A stretch of 49,046 nucleotides of DNA. Origin: Tieghemiomyces parasiticus. Its lineage: Eukaryota > Kickxellomycota > Dimargaritomycetes > Dimargaritales > Dimargaritaceae. Every line of letters starts with the position of its first letter. Within the stretch, counting starts at the first letter, position 1. Position numbers and translations under genes: made by a program. Below, in pieces: positions 23,347 through 35,157 of this stretch. The stretch covers positions 1-49,046 of the forward strand of contig JANBPT010000271.1 in assembly GCA_027575765.1 (NCBI GenBank), read 5' to 3'. The notes beneath the pieces are model-generated. The model was given only the letters and a program-made list of their open reading frames with translations. It searched no databases and was not told the origin of the DNA.

Positions 23347-26300
23347 ATGTGAAATAAGCAAGAATTGGCGTCAACCGTCAAACTAGGCTGGCTGTGGATG
23401 CAGATGAAAAATGGCTATCTGCATCTCGCAGGATGTCCTTCTTCTCTCCCCCCCCCCACCTACCCACTCCATCTCCTAATATGGGTCACCTTCACCAGAC
23501 CTGAGAGGCGAACCATTGGCGAATTATGTATTGGGTAGCGACGACTTTGAACCCTTATTCGTTACCCAATTAGGCAATGGAAATCTAGCCGCTCTTACTC
23601 CTCGCCCAGATTCAAACCTCCTCGACACTATATATCCTTACGTGATGCCCGTGATCGACCCGTGGTTAGCACATCCTTCCCACCGGCCTGGCCTTTTGAG
23701 AGCATGACACCCGATTGGTTTCTGCGTTTGGCAAATGCGTGCTGGTAAAAGGGATTAACAGGCCTTCGCAAGACCGCATCAGCGCCAACTGGTGGCCTTG
23801 TATCCTCTCTATTTAGTTTGTCTGGCCCATAGCCGACTATAGGGGAAAAAGAAATTATTAGCCAGGTTCATCGTTGGTAATCGTCTATCCTGGTACGAGG
23901 CCTGGAACAGGTGGCGGACTAGGACCAGACAGGGTAGGTAGCGCCTGTCACGGTCGACCTGGCGTCTAACGAGGAGACCTCTATGTATAACCGTATGTAG
24001 TCGGGCTGATGGAGTGTCCGTAACAGATAACCCCGAACCGTCGGTGACGGCGCTGGCCCTCCCCCCCCCCACACTTCTTCTAAACAACCAACCAATGGCC
24101 CGGAGTCATTCGCCACCATCACATCATCGCCCCGACCCCATCGATCAGGGCTAGATAATTCAACCATTGGAAAAATAATGGGGGAGTGATCCGTCAACGG
24201 ACGTTGGATCGCTTTTAGGCCCTCCTAAACGGACCTGCGCAACAGCCGCTCATTGTTCTTCACTATGTGCAATGTCTAACGACCGTACAGTACTGCCTTC
24301 GAAGCTGACCTGTGATATGTGCGTTTAGTAATGAATGGTTCTCACCTCCTTGCCTTGTGCTTCATTGGCGTTCATTTATTTATGCGTATTCCAACAGACT
24401 CGACTTCGTTTCTCATTCTCTCTATTCCCTGTCCTCACTTCGTTAATACTTCTGGCCCCCCTTTAATTTTCCATTCTAACGTGAGTATCATGAAGCTCCT
24501 TTAGGCCTCCATTTTCCCCCGTGGCCCACGCACTCGATAGTGTGCCCAGCTTCTGACGAAGTCGCCTTTACTTCCAATCCCTTTCTTTCCGACCTATTAG
24601 GCACTTTGCTCCATTCATGTGCGGATAAGAGTGAAATTGGGCCATCTAGGTATATCATCTCACTCAGTATGTCAAAAGGGACGTGCAGTAAAGCCATCCC
24701 AACCCCCATCCATCCGCTCCATACCTTATGCTGTACATCCCATGTCGAGCGCCAGTCCTATAGCGATCTTTTTTGTGGATCGGATATTTAACAGATGATG
24801 TGCACCAATCGGATGTAAGAGAGGGGAGCAAGTTAAGACTGGAGGTGGGCCTACAAGGGACCCCCAATGATATAGGTTGCCAAAGTGTGCTTAGGCCTGG
24901 TAGGCTAAATGATGAACGGTTAGGGTCGCTGGCTAGATGAGCCGGTTATCGGGCCATTTTATGTCGATAGATTTCCTAGCCCCGTCAGTACTAGTCGAAT
25001 GGCGGGCAGGGTGTGGACTTCGATCGCCTACCCGGTTGCTCGCTCGGTTGGTGAAGAAATGAATCGAGGTAATCATGCCCACAGACAGCGAACGGAAAAA
25101 GGGTGAGCAGCGGTAGGGGGAAATAGAATCGACATTGCTCGTACTGATCACTGCTAGGATGAAATGGCAAGGGAGGGGGTATCCGGTTGATTTTTACCCG
25201 TGAGTTAGGTAGGGTTAACTCTTCTTTCGATGACACTGATCCACACTAAAGCAGGTACGCAAATGGGCCACTGTGATTCAGGGTCACTACGTTGTGACAT
25301 ATTTGCACAGACCACTGGTTTCGTGTAATATTTATTGATGGCGGGTTAATGCGTGCTTCGGGGTATACCACGGTTGACCTTACATGGCTCTCGTAATTCT
25401 TCCCTACCCCACCCTGTGGTGTAGAAGAAATACGCGGTGTGGTCATACGGTATAAGGAAAAGTAAGTTATAAGGTAAGCATTTTATTGAGGCGGCCGACG
25501 GACAGTCATTAAATGTCTTCCGACTTTGTTTACACCAGATGACATTGGCGTGGTAGCAATGATAAAATTAGTCTTAAGCGAGCGTCACCAAACATACAGC
25601 AAGAAAAAGGACAAGAATAGCAAGGCGTGGTATTCTAGAAAAGGCTAATCATACGGCAGTTGAGAGGACAGTATTGACGTCTTCGATTAACTTGGCTTAT
25701 CGTTGTCGCATAGATACCCTGGGTGAGACTACGCTGTTCGCAATGCTGTCCTGAAGCGACGATTATTCCGCCCGGTCCCCCTCCACCGACGTTTCTGAGT
25801 GCCACTGTAACGCTCATATCGAGCTAATCGCTTTAGTCATATACTCGTCGCTGGTAGTGACTATGTGACGGGGATGGAATGCACTACCTCGACCCCTTCC
25901 GGTTTATAGCGATCTACGCTGGATCTTGGTCGGATCAGCGGACATACGCCATATTCTGGCCGGTTCCAGACCCTTGTCAAGTCGAGGACGGCCATCAATG
26001 ATACGTTCCGGAGAAATGGAGAGCGAAAGCGTGGTGGCGCCCCTCTCCTCCTTTTTATGCCCCCTAATCTCCTTTAATCTACAACGCATGGAGCTATGGC
26101 TCCCCCCCCCAAAAAAAAGGATCCGTACCGATCCAGAGTGACCACTTCCTCCTCATCCCCTGCATAATGCCGTTAGTAGATTGGATATCGATGTGACAAT
26201 CGATTCCGCTGAGGCGGAGGGTACGGTTGGTTTAAGGATAATCCTTTTGCGGCTAATAATCTACTGGCGGAGGGGCGTGGAGAGCGGGAGGAGGAGAAGA

Positions 26301-26426
26301 AGTCAGCTCAGTTAACGTCGCGTAGAAAGCTGCGATTCTCATGTGTGGAGGTAGAGAGAATGAAGAGAGGGGGAAGGAGATACAGGTCAGGGATACATCG
26401 ACTGGCCATGCCTGTGCTCGACGGGA

Positions 26427-26433
26427 TATAAAA
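26427..26433 (+). promoter_or_regulatory. TATA box of the chitinase gene
   Basis: TATAAAA lies 243 nt before the chitinase ATG and is followed by pyrimidine-rich sequence, as expected for a fungal core promoter and leader. No better TATA-like element lies between it and the start codon. Confidence 0.5.
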
Positions 26434-26675
26434 CCTGACCGTCCTGCTGCCCTATTCATCAGCTCACACACCCTCCAATATTCGGTTCAGAGCTCGCTTT
26501 CTCGGGCCCCTCCCCCCTTCTCCTTTTAACGTCAGTGCACTGGCTGCACTGCTACGATCCCACTCTCCCTTACGCACCGCTACTTGCTTCAGTCAACTAC
26601 CTCCACGCAGTAATTACTTTCCCTATAACATTACTGACCCCCCATCAACAGCCATAGCGCCCCCTTGACAACACC

Positions 26676-27953
26676 ATGCGCTTCTTTACGCCCCTGGCTC
26701 TCCTCACTGCCAGCCTTACGGCGCTGGTCACCCCGCTCGTCGCCGCCAAACGCGAGGTGGTGGTATACTACGCCGACTGGTCCAGCGCCAACATGCCCCC
26801 AGAGACGATCCAATGGAGTAAGATAACCCGCCTGAACTACGCCTTCGTGGTCCTGGACGGTGAGCAAAACATGGCGGTCGGGACGCCCGAACTTCTAACC
26901 AAAGTGGTAACCTTGGCCCACCAGAACAAAGTCAAAGTCAACTTGGCCATCGGTGGGTGGACTGGGTCGGGCAACTTCTCAAACATGGTTGCCACCGAAG
27001 CCACTCGGTCGCGGACCATCACTAATATGCTCGCCCTGGTTGACCAGTACAATCTGGACGGTCTGGATGTTGACTGGGAGTACCCCGGCCGCATGGGAGC
27101 GCCGTGTAACATCGTGGACGAGGCCAACGACTCGCCCAACTTCCTCATCTTCCTCAACGCCCTGCGCGCCGCACTGGACACCAAGTATACCCCCGCTGGC
27201 AGCAAGCTGATCACGATGGCCGTTCGGGTGGATCCTTTCGACGTGAATGGAGCACCCATGACCGACGTGAGCGCGTTTGCAAAGAGTATCGACTTCATCC
27301 AGGTGATGGCCTACGACATCTACGGCGCCTTCTCCCCTACGACGGGCCCCAACGCCCCGTTCCAGTGCGACGTTGCCCAAAAGGGTCAGTACAGCTATGT
27401 GCAGTCTATCCAGGCCTGGATCGCCGCAGGATTCCCCGCGAATAAGATCATTGCCGGTCTGCCCTTCTACGGACGCGCTATGCAGGCCGCTGAGGCCATG
27501 GACGGCACGACACAATACGTCCCGCAGGTCAAGACGGTCATCGCTGGCGATAAGGACGACGCCGTGTACCAGTCGGCCTGCCTCAAGGACCCGGCCCAGT
27601 TCTCAACCGTGTGGAAGTACCGCCAGCTGCGCGCCCAGGGCTTGGTGAATGCTGATAATACCGCCGGCGCCGGCTGGACCCGGTACTGGGATGAGACCTC
27701 CAAGACCCCCTGGCTGTACAACGCTGCTAACAAGACTATGATCTCGTACGACGATACGCAGTCCATCACCATCAAGGTCCAATGGGCTTTGGGGGCCAGA
27801 GGTACTCAGACCGCAGGGCTGCCCGCGTCGCCCCAGGTGGCCGGCGTCCAGGTGTGGGAACTGAGCCAGGATAACGGCGAGCTGCTCGACAGTATCAATA
27901 AGGCCATCAGTGGCCTACCCCGCCCCAAGTGCAAGCCCCGCAAGCTCAGCTAA
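26676..27953 (+). CDS. Secreted GH18 chitinase
   Basis: This intronless gene encodes 425 residues. Residues 1-23 are a signal peptide with a hydrophobic core, cleaved probably just before Lys25-Arg26. The rest is a GH18 TIM barrel. Seen are YYADWS at the first strand, LAIGGWTGSGNF (90-101) as the SxGG-type motif, DGLDVDWEYPG (128-138) with the catalytic acid Glu135 in the DxxDxDxE pattern, VMAYD (210-214) and VQVWELSQD (391-399) with the substrate-floor Trp394. It should hydrolyse beta-1,4-linked N-acetylglucosamine in chitin by substrate-assisted catalysis. No chitin-binding module, Ser/Thr-rich linker or GPI signal is visible, so it is a soluble, catalytic-domain-only enzyme. It may serve wall remodelling or attack on other fungi or arthropods; the sequence does not decide. 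The start at 26676 has C at -3 but yields an immediate signal peptide. Confidence 0.95.
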   Translation: MRFFTPLALLTASLTALVTPLVAAKREVVVYYADWSSANMPPETIQWSKITRLNYAFVVLDGEQNMAVGTPELLTKVVTLAHQNKVKVNLAIGGWTGSGNFSNMVATEATRSRTITNMLALVDQYNLDGLDVDWEYPGRMGAPCNIVDEANDSPNFLIFLNALRAALDTKYTPAGSKLITMAVRVDPFDVNGAPMTDVSAFAKSIDFIQVMAYDIYGAFSPTTGPNAPFQCDVAQKGQYSYVQSIQAWIAAGFPANKIIAGLPFYGRAMQAAEAMDGTTQYVPQVKTVIAGDKDDAVYQSACLKDPAQFSTVWKYRQLRAQGLVNADNTAGAGWTRYWDETSKTPWLYNAANKTMISYDDTQSITIKVQWALGARGTQTAGLPASPQVAGVQVWELSQDNGELLDSINKAISGLPRPKCKPRKLS

Positions 27954-28025
27954 AAGAATCAACGACAGCGATTCTTTTAAGTGAATTTAGCTGATCTAGT
28001 TTGGAAATGATAAGTGGCACAACTC

Positions 28026-28031
28026 AATAAA
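28026..28031 (+). terminator. Poly(A) signal of the chitinase gene
   Basis: A canonical AATAAA lies 73 nt after the chitinase stop codon, in AT-rich sequence, a distance much like that seen after the IleRS gene. Confidence 0.6.
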
Positions 28032-29281
28032 ATAGCGGCATATTTCGCCTCCCCCCACGCCAGCGCTATAGATAATTTTATTTATGGACCGACTCCTTCA
28101 AATAAGCGGGTACATCACGCGGCTGGTTATACGGCGCCCCCTCCCTTAACACTTACAGTACTCTCCGTCGACATACCAGCAGCATATCATATGAATGAGT
28201 CGCAGCTCAAAGGTCGAAAAAGTTAAAACTCCTCCCTCTCCACTCTAGGTAATCTGCGCTCGGCTACCACTGGTTTTGCTAGGCCAGTGACGGTGACCTA
28301 CGCCAAAACTCCTATCCTACACCCAACGCGATCCCGACATTCAGGGGTCCGGGCCTCTACAGGGTAGGCGGTAAAGTGATACTTTTTAGTCTTCATGTGG
28401 CCAGCGAATACCCACCTATTCTTCGGCTCGATTCGCACCTGCGGACCAATTTGATCGATGTATTCGTTGCTTATTGTAATCGTAGGCCCGTCGGACCACC
28501 GTCCCAGCCTAAAATCATTTTCTTCCATCGGGCGGCGGTTTCCAGGTCTACCTTCCTGATGGAATCAGATCAACCGCCAAATGATCACTGGAAAGTTTGC
28601 AGACCAGATTAGGGCGACAGAGACTGATCCTCCTCCTTATCCGGAGTGGCCTTCTGATTGACGTTGCTTCACAGTTTTAAGGTGGCTTTCGTCAACTCTC
28701 CCAATTATACCACATAGTTTCCCACTACCGTGTTCCCCCGAGGGTATTGGGGTGGGGAATACGGCCCCAGAGAAGGGGGACACAACAGGTGAAGGCTGAG
28801 GGAGTGAGACTTCGTGAGGAGGCCAAAGGGAAAAGGACGTCTATAGCACATTTAACGAACCAACGCTTATGAGCAATCTATCCACTTAAAATATATATGC
28901 ATGTTCGCAGATGAGAGGAAGTCTTTTGCTAGAGTAGAGGGGCTTGTTACTGGTTCCTCTTCCATGCTGGCGAGGGCCCGGGCACCAGCCGAGTTCGACT
29001 CTGAAATCGGAAGGTCGCTGCCTTCTTGATCATAAAGATGCGGTGGTTCGTAGTGGAAGGCTGTGCCTTTGGACCGGGAGGTCTTCTGGTAGGTTTCTTG
29101 GTTACAATACGATGTACTTAATTATATCCAAAGCATTATATACTTCAACAATGCACAGTGAGCCTTCAAGTATTGCCTTCGGTTCATTCGCCGGTGACCC
29201 TCCTCAGACCACCCTCTTTTCTATCCCGCTCTGAACCTCTTCTTTGGACCGCACATCCCGTTACGCTCTTACCACCTTGTG

Positions 29282-29300
29282 TCTCTCTCTCTCTCTCTCT
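29282..29300 (+). repeat. (TC)n microsatellite
   Basis: About nine uninterrupted TC dinucleotides lie in the gene-free region between the chitinase and copper transporter genes. Confidence 0.9.
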
Positions 29301-31969
29301 TAGGTCACTCTGGCATACTCCATCAATACAGCCTATACCCTTAATCTCCCCGCCGTAATTAACTCCAAAATGCTAACCTTCTCTCCGCCCAGGTCACGGC
29401 CGAAGGATGTCTACGTTGGCCTGGCAGCCATGTTGGACCCTGTTTTCGTCTGCCTACCTATTATGTCTAAGAGACTAGTTCGAAACTATGTGGACCAACG
29501 CTGTCTTGGTAGATCCCTTGGTTATACCATCAACGGGCCTGTGCTGCTGAATTTGATTGGAACAAGGGCAGAACTCTGCTAGAGATAGAGCTGTAAAAAG
29601 TCAATTGGTGACAGACCCAGGACAGTTTTCCTTCCCTAATCACTTGATATTACACTGCTATCCTAAACACTGAATCCTCTTACAATCTCAGTGACAGCTA
29701 CCGCCACCGGTGGATACTCTATGTAACTGATTTCCCATGCTAACTATTGCGGAGGGAGGGGGGCAGCCATTTTCCTCCTTTGGTTAATACGATACCTTAC
29801 TTATCTCCGTACAGCCATGAATAGACGTAGGTTTGCGGATCACAATGTAGAGAGTACGTCACCACGATGCAATCCTTCACCTCCAAACCCATGACCATGA
29901 GTAAGACGAAATATAAAAGTAAAGGACGGCCCCGCCATGGGAGCCACGCCTTGGATGAGACACAAGGCCGGAATCCCTTGTATACCCTCACCAAGGGCCT
30001 GGCAGAGACTCAAATAAAGCGCCGATCAGAAATCTTACCCCAATCGGTTATGGAGTACGCTGCGTGATAAAAAATATTCGTCATGCTAATGCCGTGCATC
30101 GCCGTAGACGTACTTAATAAGTTACTATTCACCATGATTCTTATTCTTTTCTAACTACTATAGACATTGTACTTACCCTGCCCGTACGGTGTCCTCGTAT
30201 TTCGAATGGTTTATACCTTATACGAGTATAGACCTGGCAGGAATTTAGTCTGAAACGACTTCACTCTGTGATGGTTAGATATGACGATACCCGTTACCAA
30301 GGATGCCACCTTTTAATCAATACCAATACTTCTTATTCAAGAAATAGAACCCATCCGCATCCGCAACATGGCATATGTGTGCTGGTGAGACGAGGGCCAT
30401 CAGGTAGTGCGGCTCATGGTAACGGAAAGTGGGAAATGTTTTCGGTTACATTCTTGTAAGCGGCCGACCGAACAACGTCTGGGTCAAACAAGAACAAAGG
30501 CAGCTTAGCAGTGAGTGAAGCCCCCATGGTTACCTACCATGTTTAGCGAAGTTTAGGAGACAGGAGAAAGCGCAGATTACCTCCCAGAATCGTGCTGGAC
30601 CGGAGAAGCCTTGGTCGCCTAAAAATGGGCAACGCCTAGATGATTCCGCGCTGTCGAGGTGGCGAGATCTGCCGAACGAGGGGCGGAGTCGGACAAATGA
30701 ACGGTCTGCAGCTAGAAATGATCAACTCCGACCATACGAAACACTGCAGGGTGGCGTGGACGACACAGGTCAAAGATAAAGGAGGCAGGCAGGTGGGAGG
30801 AAGAGTTGGGATTAAGAACGGCCTGCAGTGTATGGTTAATGCGTCCTTCCTGTACGAGGATAGGTCTTCGCGTTGACTTGCGACCTCGGGAAAACCCGGT
30901 GGAGTCAAGTTCTATTTGTAGAAGCTTCGAACGGGTCATGACGCGGCTGGGCGTTCTTTGATTCACTCGAGAATCGACTCGCTGTAAGGTCGCATCGCTG
31001 TGCCTTGATGTCGGAGCTTTTGGCTATTTGTATATACCCGAGGATGCCACGGCTAACCCCCCCCCTTCTTCCACACATGACGGCTACATATCGTCCCGCC
31101 GCTGCCCACCAATCCTTTCTGGTTATTCGCTTCCGAATGACCAATTTGGGCGACCCATCGTTCCACTCGGTGGGCGAGGGATGAACATTGGCCTTCTCTA
31201 CCCTTCTGCGTCCTCTGCAACGATGTTCCCATGTACTCCCCGTTACGGAATAGAACGGTCCTGGCGGGTAGGACCAGCCGCCTATGATGGGTCAGTCGGG
31301 TGCTACTCTCCACCACTGTGTACAGGATTGACCGACTGACCACAGCTGGCTTGCCGGGGGATTAGCACCCACCGGCAAGGTTACAGCCAATCGTAGGCCT
31401 GGGTAATGTCAACCTGCCCATCAAGCTAAGAACCCAAAGAACTAGCGAACGCAGTGGATTGGAAGGTAGGTTTTCAGTGGCTTGCAATCTAGCCCACTGT
31501 ATGCCATTCTGAGCCACTCGTCCCAGGTGATTGATTGTGCCACCGGGGGCGGGGAGGCCTTTATTGGCGGATAACAGCCATTAAATATAACATGCCAAGG
31601 ATAGGGCGGCAGGTGGTTTTGTTAGGTGGCCTGGAACATCCTGACTCGGATTACGCCTTTGTTCGCAGGCGGGTTCCAGCGGTTGCGGTACTCTGGCTCA
31701 GTTACAGCAGGTAAAGGAAATGCGCAAGTTAATCGTGGGCCTGACTGCAAGGGGGTGAAACATTTTGGTAAACAGTATGGAAGTTGAGAACCCCTGGCCT
31801 AGCCCACATCTGCCCTAGCCGCCTCCTTCCCACCACCGAACACGTATGGAACATTCTGACCCTATAGGACACGACCGGCCCTCGCCAATCGTTCTGTTTC
31901 CAGACTTCTATAGACTGGATGCGATTGGCCAGGAGGCTTCTCTTCCACGGCCAGTGGTCTTCTGTCACC

Positions 31970-32716
31970 GCCACTACTGGCTTTCCAGCCTTCCTCCCGC
32001 TTCTTCCCGCTGCCGTACCTGCTTCTTGTCAGCGCACACTCCCCCCCACCACCACCACCACGCGCCTGTTCTCTTTTAAACCCGCCCTTCCCCGGCCATG
32101 TCGGGTTGCTACCAACCTCCGTGGCTTGCTCTACTCCAATCCGACCTTCTTTCTCTCCGCCTCTCTTCTCCACACATACTACCTTTGTGCCTTCCACTGG
32201 TGTGGTTGTGGGACTCGCTTCTACCACCGACGCCGTCCTCCCACCTTGGTCTATTGTTCCACTCACACGTTCCCCATCCCCCGTGTACAGTCGCTGACTG
32301 GTGTCGCTCCAATTCGCCAACACCCGGTTCCTCCGTTCGCTTTCAGTCGACCCTTCCATTTCTCTTCTACTATTCCTGAACCCCCCTTTTTGGTTAATTT
32401 AACACCCTCTTGACGCACCTCCTCCCCTATTGTCAAGCTTTCTATCTTGTGTCTCATCAACCCAGCTGTCTACCCCCAGCACGTCTCGAAGTTCCATCCA
32501 CCGGCAGGGGTTGCTTTCTTATCCTTGCGCCCTTTCTCGCTAGCCACGCCTAAGCACACCCTCCTGGTTCACATAGACCTTGACTTTGGCTACCTCTACA
32601 CTTGTGCGCCCCCCGATTCCACCGCCCGGATTCCTGCGACCCGCCCCCCTCGATACCCCTCCCCACCTATCCTCGCCACCTAATCCCCCACCCGCCATTG
32701 CGCCAACTCGCTAGCC
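31970..32716 (+). promoter_or_regulatory. Pyrimidine-rich upstream region / leader of the Ctr gene
   Basis: About 740 bases before the copper transporter ATG are dominated by C and T on the coding strand, with few purine runs. All three plus frames stay open for 60-160 codons because stop codons need purines. Such tracts are typical of fungal promoters and 5' leaders. One ATG at 31919 opens a 164-codon frame that ends at 32413, so an upstream ORF cannot be excluded if transcription starts that early. I did not find a convincing copper-response element. Confidence 0.4.
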
Positions 32717-33370
32717 ATGAGCGGTTTCGACCAGTCAACACCCTTTGCCGTTTCGGAATCCAGCGGCGGCAGCACACCAGCTGCGTCCGGTTCCTCGGGC
32801 CATGACCACTCAAGCATGGCCGGGATGGATATGAGTGGCGCTTCGGGCCACGACAGTATGGGCAGCTGCGGTATGGGCATGTTTCTGAACGGTAATGAGC
32901 GGGGATTTTGCCTCCTCTTTTCGTCCTGGACCATCAGCTCCGACACCGCCCTGGGCGTGGCCTGTCTAGTGGTGTTTTTCCTCTCCATCGCCTACGAGAT
33001 CCTCAAACTCCTCATTCGGCGCGTCGAGTACCGCCTACATCGTCGTATCCAGCGCAGCGCTCGACTGACTGCTAAGGAGATGGAGCTAGCCACGGAGGAG
33101 GGATCTGACGTCGCCGCTACCGGCGTCGGCACCCCCGACTTCTCCACCGTGTCAGGTCCCCAGCGCGGTCTCATCGGCTGGTTCGAACCAATCTACTTTT
33201 TGCGAAGTCTGCTCTACGGTGTCCAGGTTTTCTATGCCTTCATGCTCATGCTGATTGTCATGACCTTCAACATCTACCTCATCGTCTCAGTGTCCATCGG
33301 CTCTATCGTCGGCTTTTACCTGTTTGGCCGGGACGAGGCTTCCGGGCGCCTGGCCCCCACCTGCCACTGA
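32717..33370 (+). CDS. Ctr-family copper transporter
   Basis: This intronless gene encodes 217 residues. The extracellular N-terminus has Met- and His-containing copper-binding motifs (HDHSSMAGMDMSG at 29-41, MGSCGMGMF at 48-56) and then the FSSWTI segment (68-73) seen before TM1 in fungal Ctr proteins. Three membrane segments follow (about 76-98, 164-182 and 183-204), with a cytosolic loop of about 65 residues between the first two. TM2 holds the copper-selectivity MxxxM motif (Met178 and Met182), and TM3 holds the packing GxxxG motif (Gly195 and Gly199). The tail ends in Cys-His, which recalls the HCH metal-binding ends of other Ctr proteins. The protein should form trimers that import Cu+. 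Plasma membrane against vacuolar (Ctr2/Ctr6-like) location cannot be told. The start is the first ATG. The gene is convergent with SPO7. Confidence 0.94.
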   Translation: MSGFDQSTPFAVSESSGGSTPAASGSSGHDHSSMAGMDMSGASGHDSMGSCGMGMFLNGNERGFCLLFSSWTISSDTALGVACLVVFFLSIAYEILKLLIRRVEYRLHRRIQRSARLTAKEMELATEEGSDVAATGVGTPDFSTVSGPQRGLIGWFEPIYFLRSLLYGVQVFYAFMLMLIVMTFNIYLIVSVSIGSIVGFYLFGRDEASGRLAPTCH

Positions 33371-34105
33371 TTGGGAGCTATTGAGTACGTGGGTGTGGAT
33401 GTCGAGGACAATGAGTGTGGAAACGAAGGGTGGCACACAATCTCACATTGTGTGCACCATGGTCAGGTCCCCCTCATCACTCACATATTGAGTTCTGTGT
33501 AACAAACATCGCTGTTTGTTCCTTTAATCACCACCACACTTCCAGGGAGCACAGCCTCCCCTCACTGCGCCCTGACATCGCCCCGCCACGTCATTTTCAA
33601 TATTGTATTTTCTTTATCCACATCTGATTCAGCAGCCATTCCGCTCGTTAGCATTTACTTGGCTTTATTTATAACCATCAGTAAACCCTAATTTAAACGC
33701 CGCCCTGGTTTGATTACAGTCCCCATACTAAAATTGATGGTGGCATGCGTGGCCTTAACCTTCTTACCAATCCTGGCTGCCCACTGCACAAGCCTATTAA
33801 ATCGATCAGCGACTGTCCGCTTAGCAGGGTGTCATGCTGGTCAAACTAGGATAAACATTGGGTTGGCGTTATTATTGATTTCACCGAGCTTATATAAGCC
33901 TGGTCCCTGGCTGATTAAAGAAATTGACTGTCGCTTGAGTATTCTTCTTTTTTTAAAAAAATTATATCCTATTGACAGCTGGTGTCTGAGGATAGGGAAC
34001 CCCGGCCCCAGAACTTAGATCGCCTGGAAAGCCAGAAGAAACGCATAACGATGGTATCCTGAACCACGTGGTAGCCGTAGTGGCGGTGGCCGCGGATAAA
34101 TACAT
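33371..34105. other. Convergent spacer between Ctr and SPO7 genes
   Basis: This 735-base interval is AT-rich and contains both 3' ends. TTTATT at about 33664-33669 reads AATAAA on the minus strand but lies more than 400 nt past the Spo7 stop. No gene is recognised. The 102-codon frame at 33710 has no family resemblance. Confidence 0.45.
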
Positions 34106-35157
34106 CTAGGAAGATTTCGGTTTCCGAGGTTGAGTCTCCGACTTGGACGCCAGAGACATGGACCGTTTCCGCTGGAAGTAAAGCGCCTTGAATGCCTGGA
34201 ACCCATCACTAATGACGGGCGGTACCCGATCAGTAAAAAAGTTGAGCTTACCCTCACGGTGCGTGCTGTTGACGTCCAGCCGCATGTTGAAGATGCGTAG
34301 GCTGTGGTTGACTTGGGGGATGTATCTATAGAAACGAAGTATACCAGGCAGGGAGGGTAATCTCAGTACGTTAGGGGGTCGGTAAGGTAAAATGACGCCT
34401 AGCAATCGACGGGCCGGTTGAATGAGCGCCCTGCAATTCGCATGCAGTGTTTCATTACGAAGGGGCCTCGATCACTTACTTGGTTGTCTGGGTATATTTG
34501 CGGCTCTTGTACTGCCAGTAGAATGTGAGGCTGCAGGCCACAACCGCATACTTGTACAAAAACGACCATGGTTTCGTATTGGTCTGACGGAGGCGGTCAT
34601 TGGCAGTGCCGGGTGAATGTGGAGCACGGGATATAGTGGACAGGTTAGCAAATGGCAAGGGGAAGTCTCCGCACTTGGCGTCTGAGACCGTGCGTACCCG
34701 ACCTTGCGATATTCGGACGGGACGTAGATGCCCTTAGGTGGGGTGAATGGGACTCACCTCTAGAAAAATGAGCAGCAGTAGATACATAATGATGGTCAGC
34801 AGGCAGCCCAGTTGGACTGGGAGATACAGTGGGGAATAGTGGTATCGGCCTGGGACAGGTTAGTAGGCTGTTAAGACTATAAAGGGGATGGCAGACTCCA
34901 GGTTGATAGTAACTCACCAGCGCCCAACTGATCGGCACCGCTATATCATCGGCCTATGTCAATGCGTGTAGTGGTAAGGCCTAAAGATACTTACGTCGGT
35001 ACTTGCGCTTCTTCCGCTTCAATCGACGCACGTTCTGCTTGAGTCGCTCCTCGAATATCAGCAGGTCCTTGTAGAGATGGGCGTTGGGTTGGGGTGGCAA
35101 CGGATTCCGGCGGAGTAGCTCGTCACCCGAATCGACGGTGGCCCGTGGACGTGACAT
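34106..35157 (-). CDS. SPO7: Spo7-like regulatory subunit of the Nem1-Spo7 phosphatase
   Basis: Four exons (35157-34995, 34849-34758, 34583-34480, 34325-34106) encode 192 residues. All introns are GT...AG (donors GTAAGT, GTGAGT, GTAAGT) and the phases match exactly. The N-terminus holds the family signature YKDLLIFEERLKQNVRRLK (29-47), followed by a basic patch. Exon 2 supplies TM1 (about 66-84) after YSPLYLPVQ, and exon 3 supplies TM2 (about 91-107). Exon 4 gives YIPQVNHSLRIFNMRLD, the conserved Spo7 C-terminal segment. With Nem1, Spo7 forms the ER/nuclear-envelope phosphatase that activates the lipin Pah1 and so controls membrane growth and triacylglycerol synthesis. The Nem1 partner is not in the window. 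The start lies in ACCATG context. The whole gene had to be assembled from exons, the shortest only 92 nt, so single-frame reading would miss it. Confidence 0.9.

Larger units (their letters stand above)
23266..26675. other. 3.4 kb gene-free spacer
   Basis: I see no recognisable gene. Short frames (under about 95 codons) occur on both strands. Poly-C runs lie at 23448-23457 and about 24059-24070, and a C-run followed by an A-run at about 26102-26118. The first 80 bases hold the likely poly(A) signal of the IleRS gene, and the last 250 hold the chitinase promoter and leader. Confidence 0.45.
27954..32716. other. 4.8 kb gene-free spacer
   Basis: I recognise no gene. A minus-strand frame with an ATG at 28528 (76 codons) has protein-like composition but no known family and no coding bias like its neighbours. 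A (TC)n repeat lies at 29282-29300. From about 31970 to the copper transporter start the plus strand is strongly pyrimidine-rich and open in several frames at once, which composition explains better than coding. Confidence 0.45.

Noticed and set aside
32098..32413. Overlapping plus-strand frames in all three phases before the copper transporter
   Set aside because: Being open in several frames at once is explained by the lack of purines; I treat them as leader or promoter sequence, with one possible uORF noted separately.
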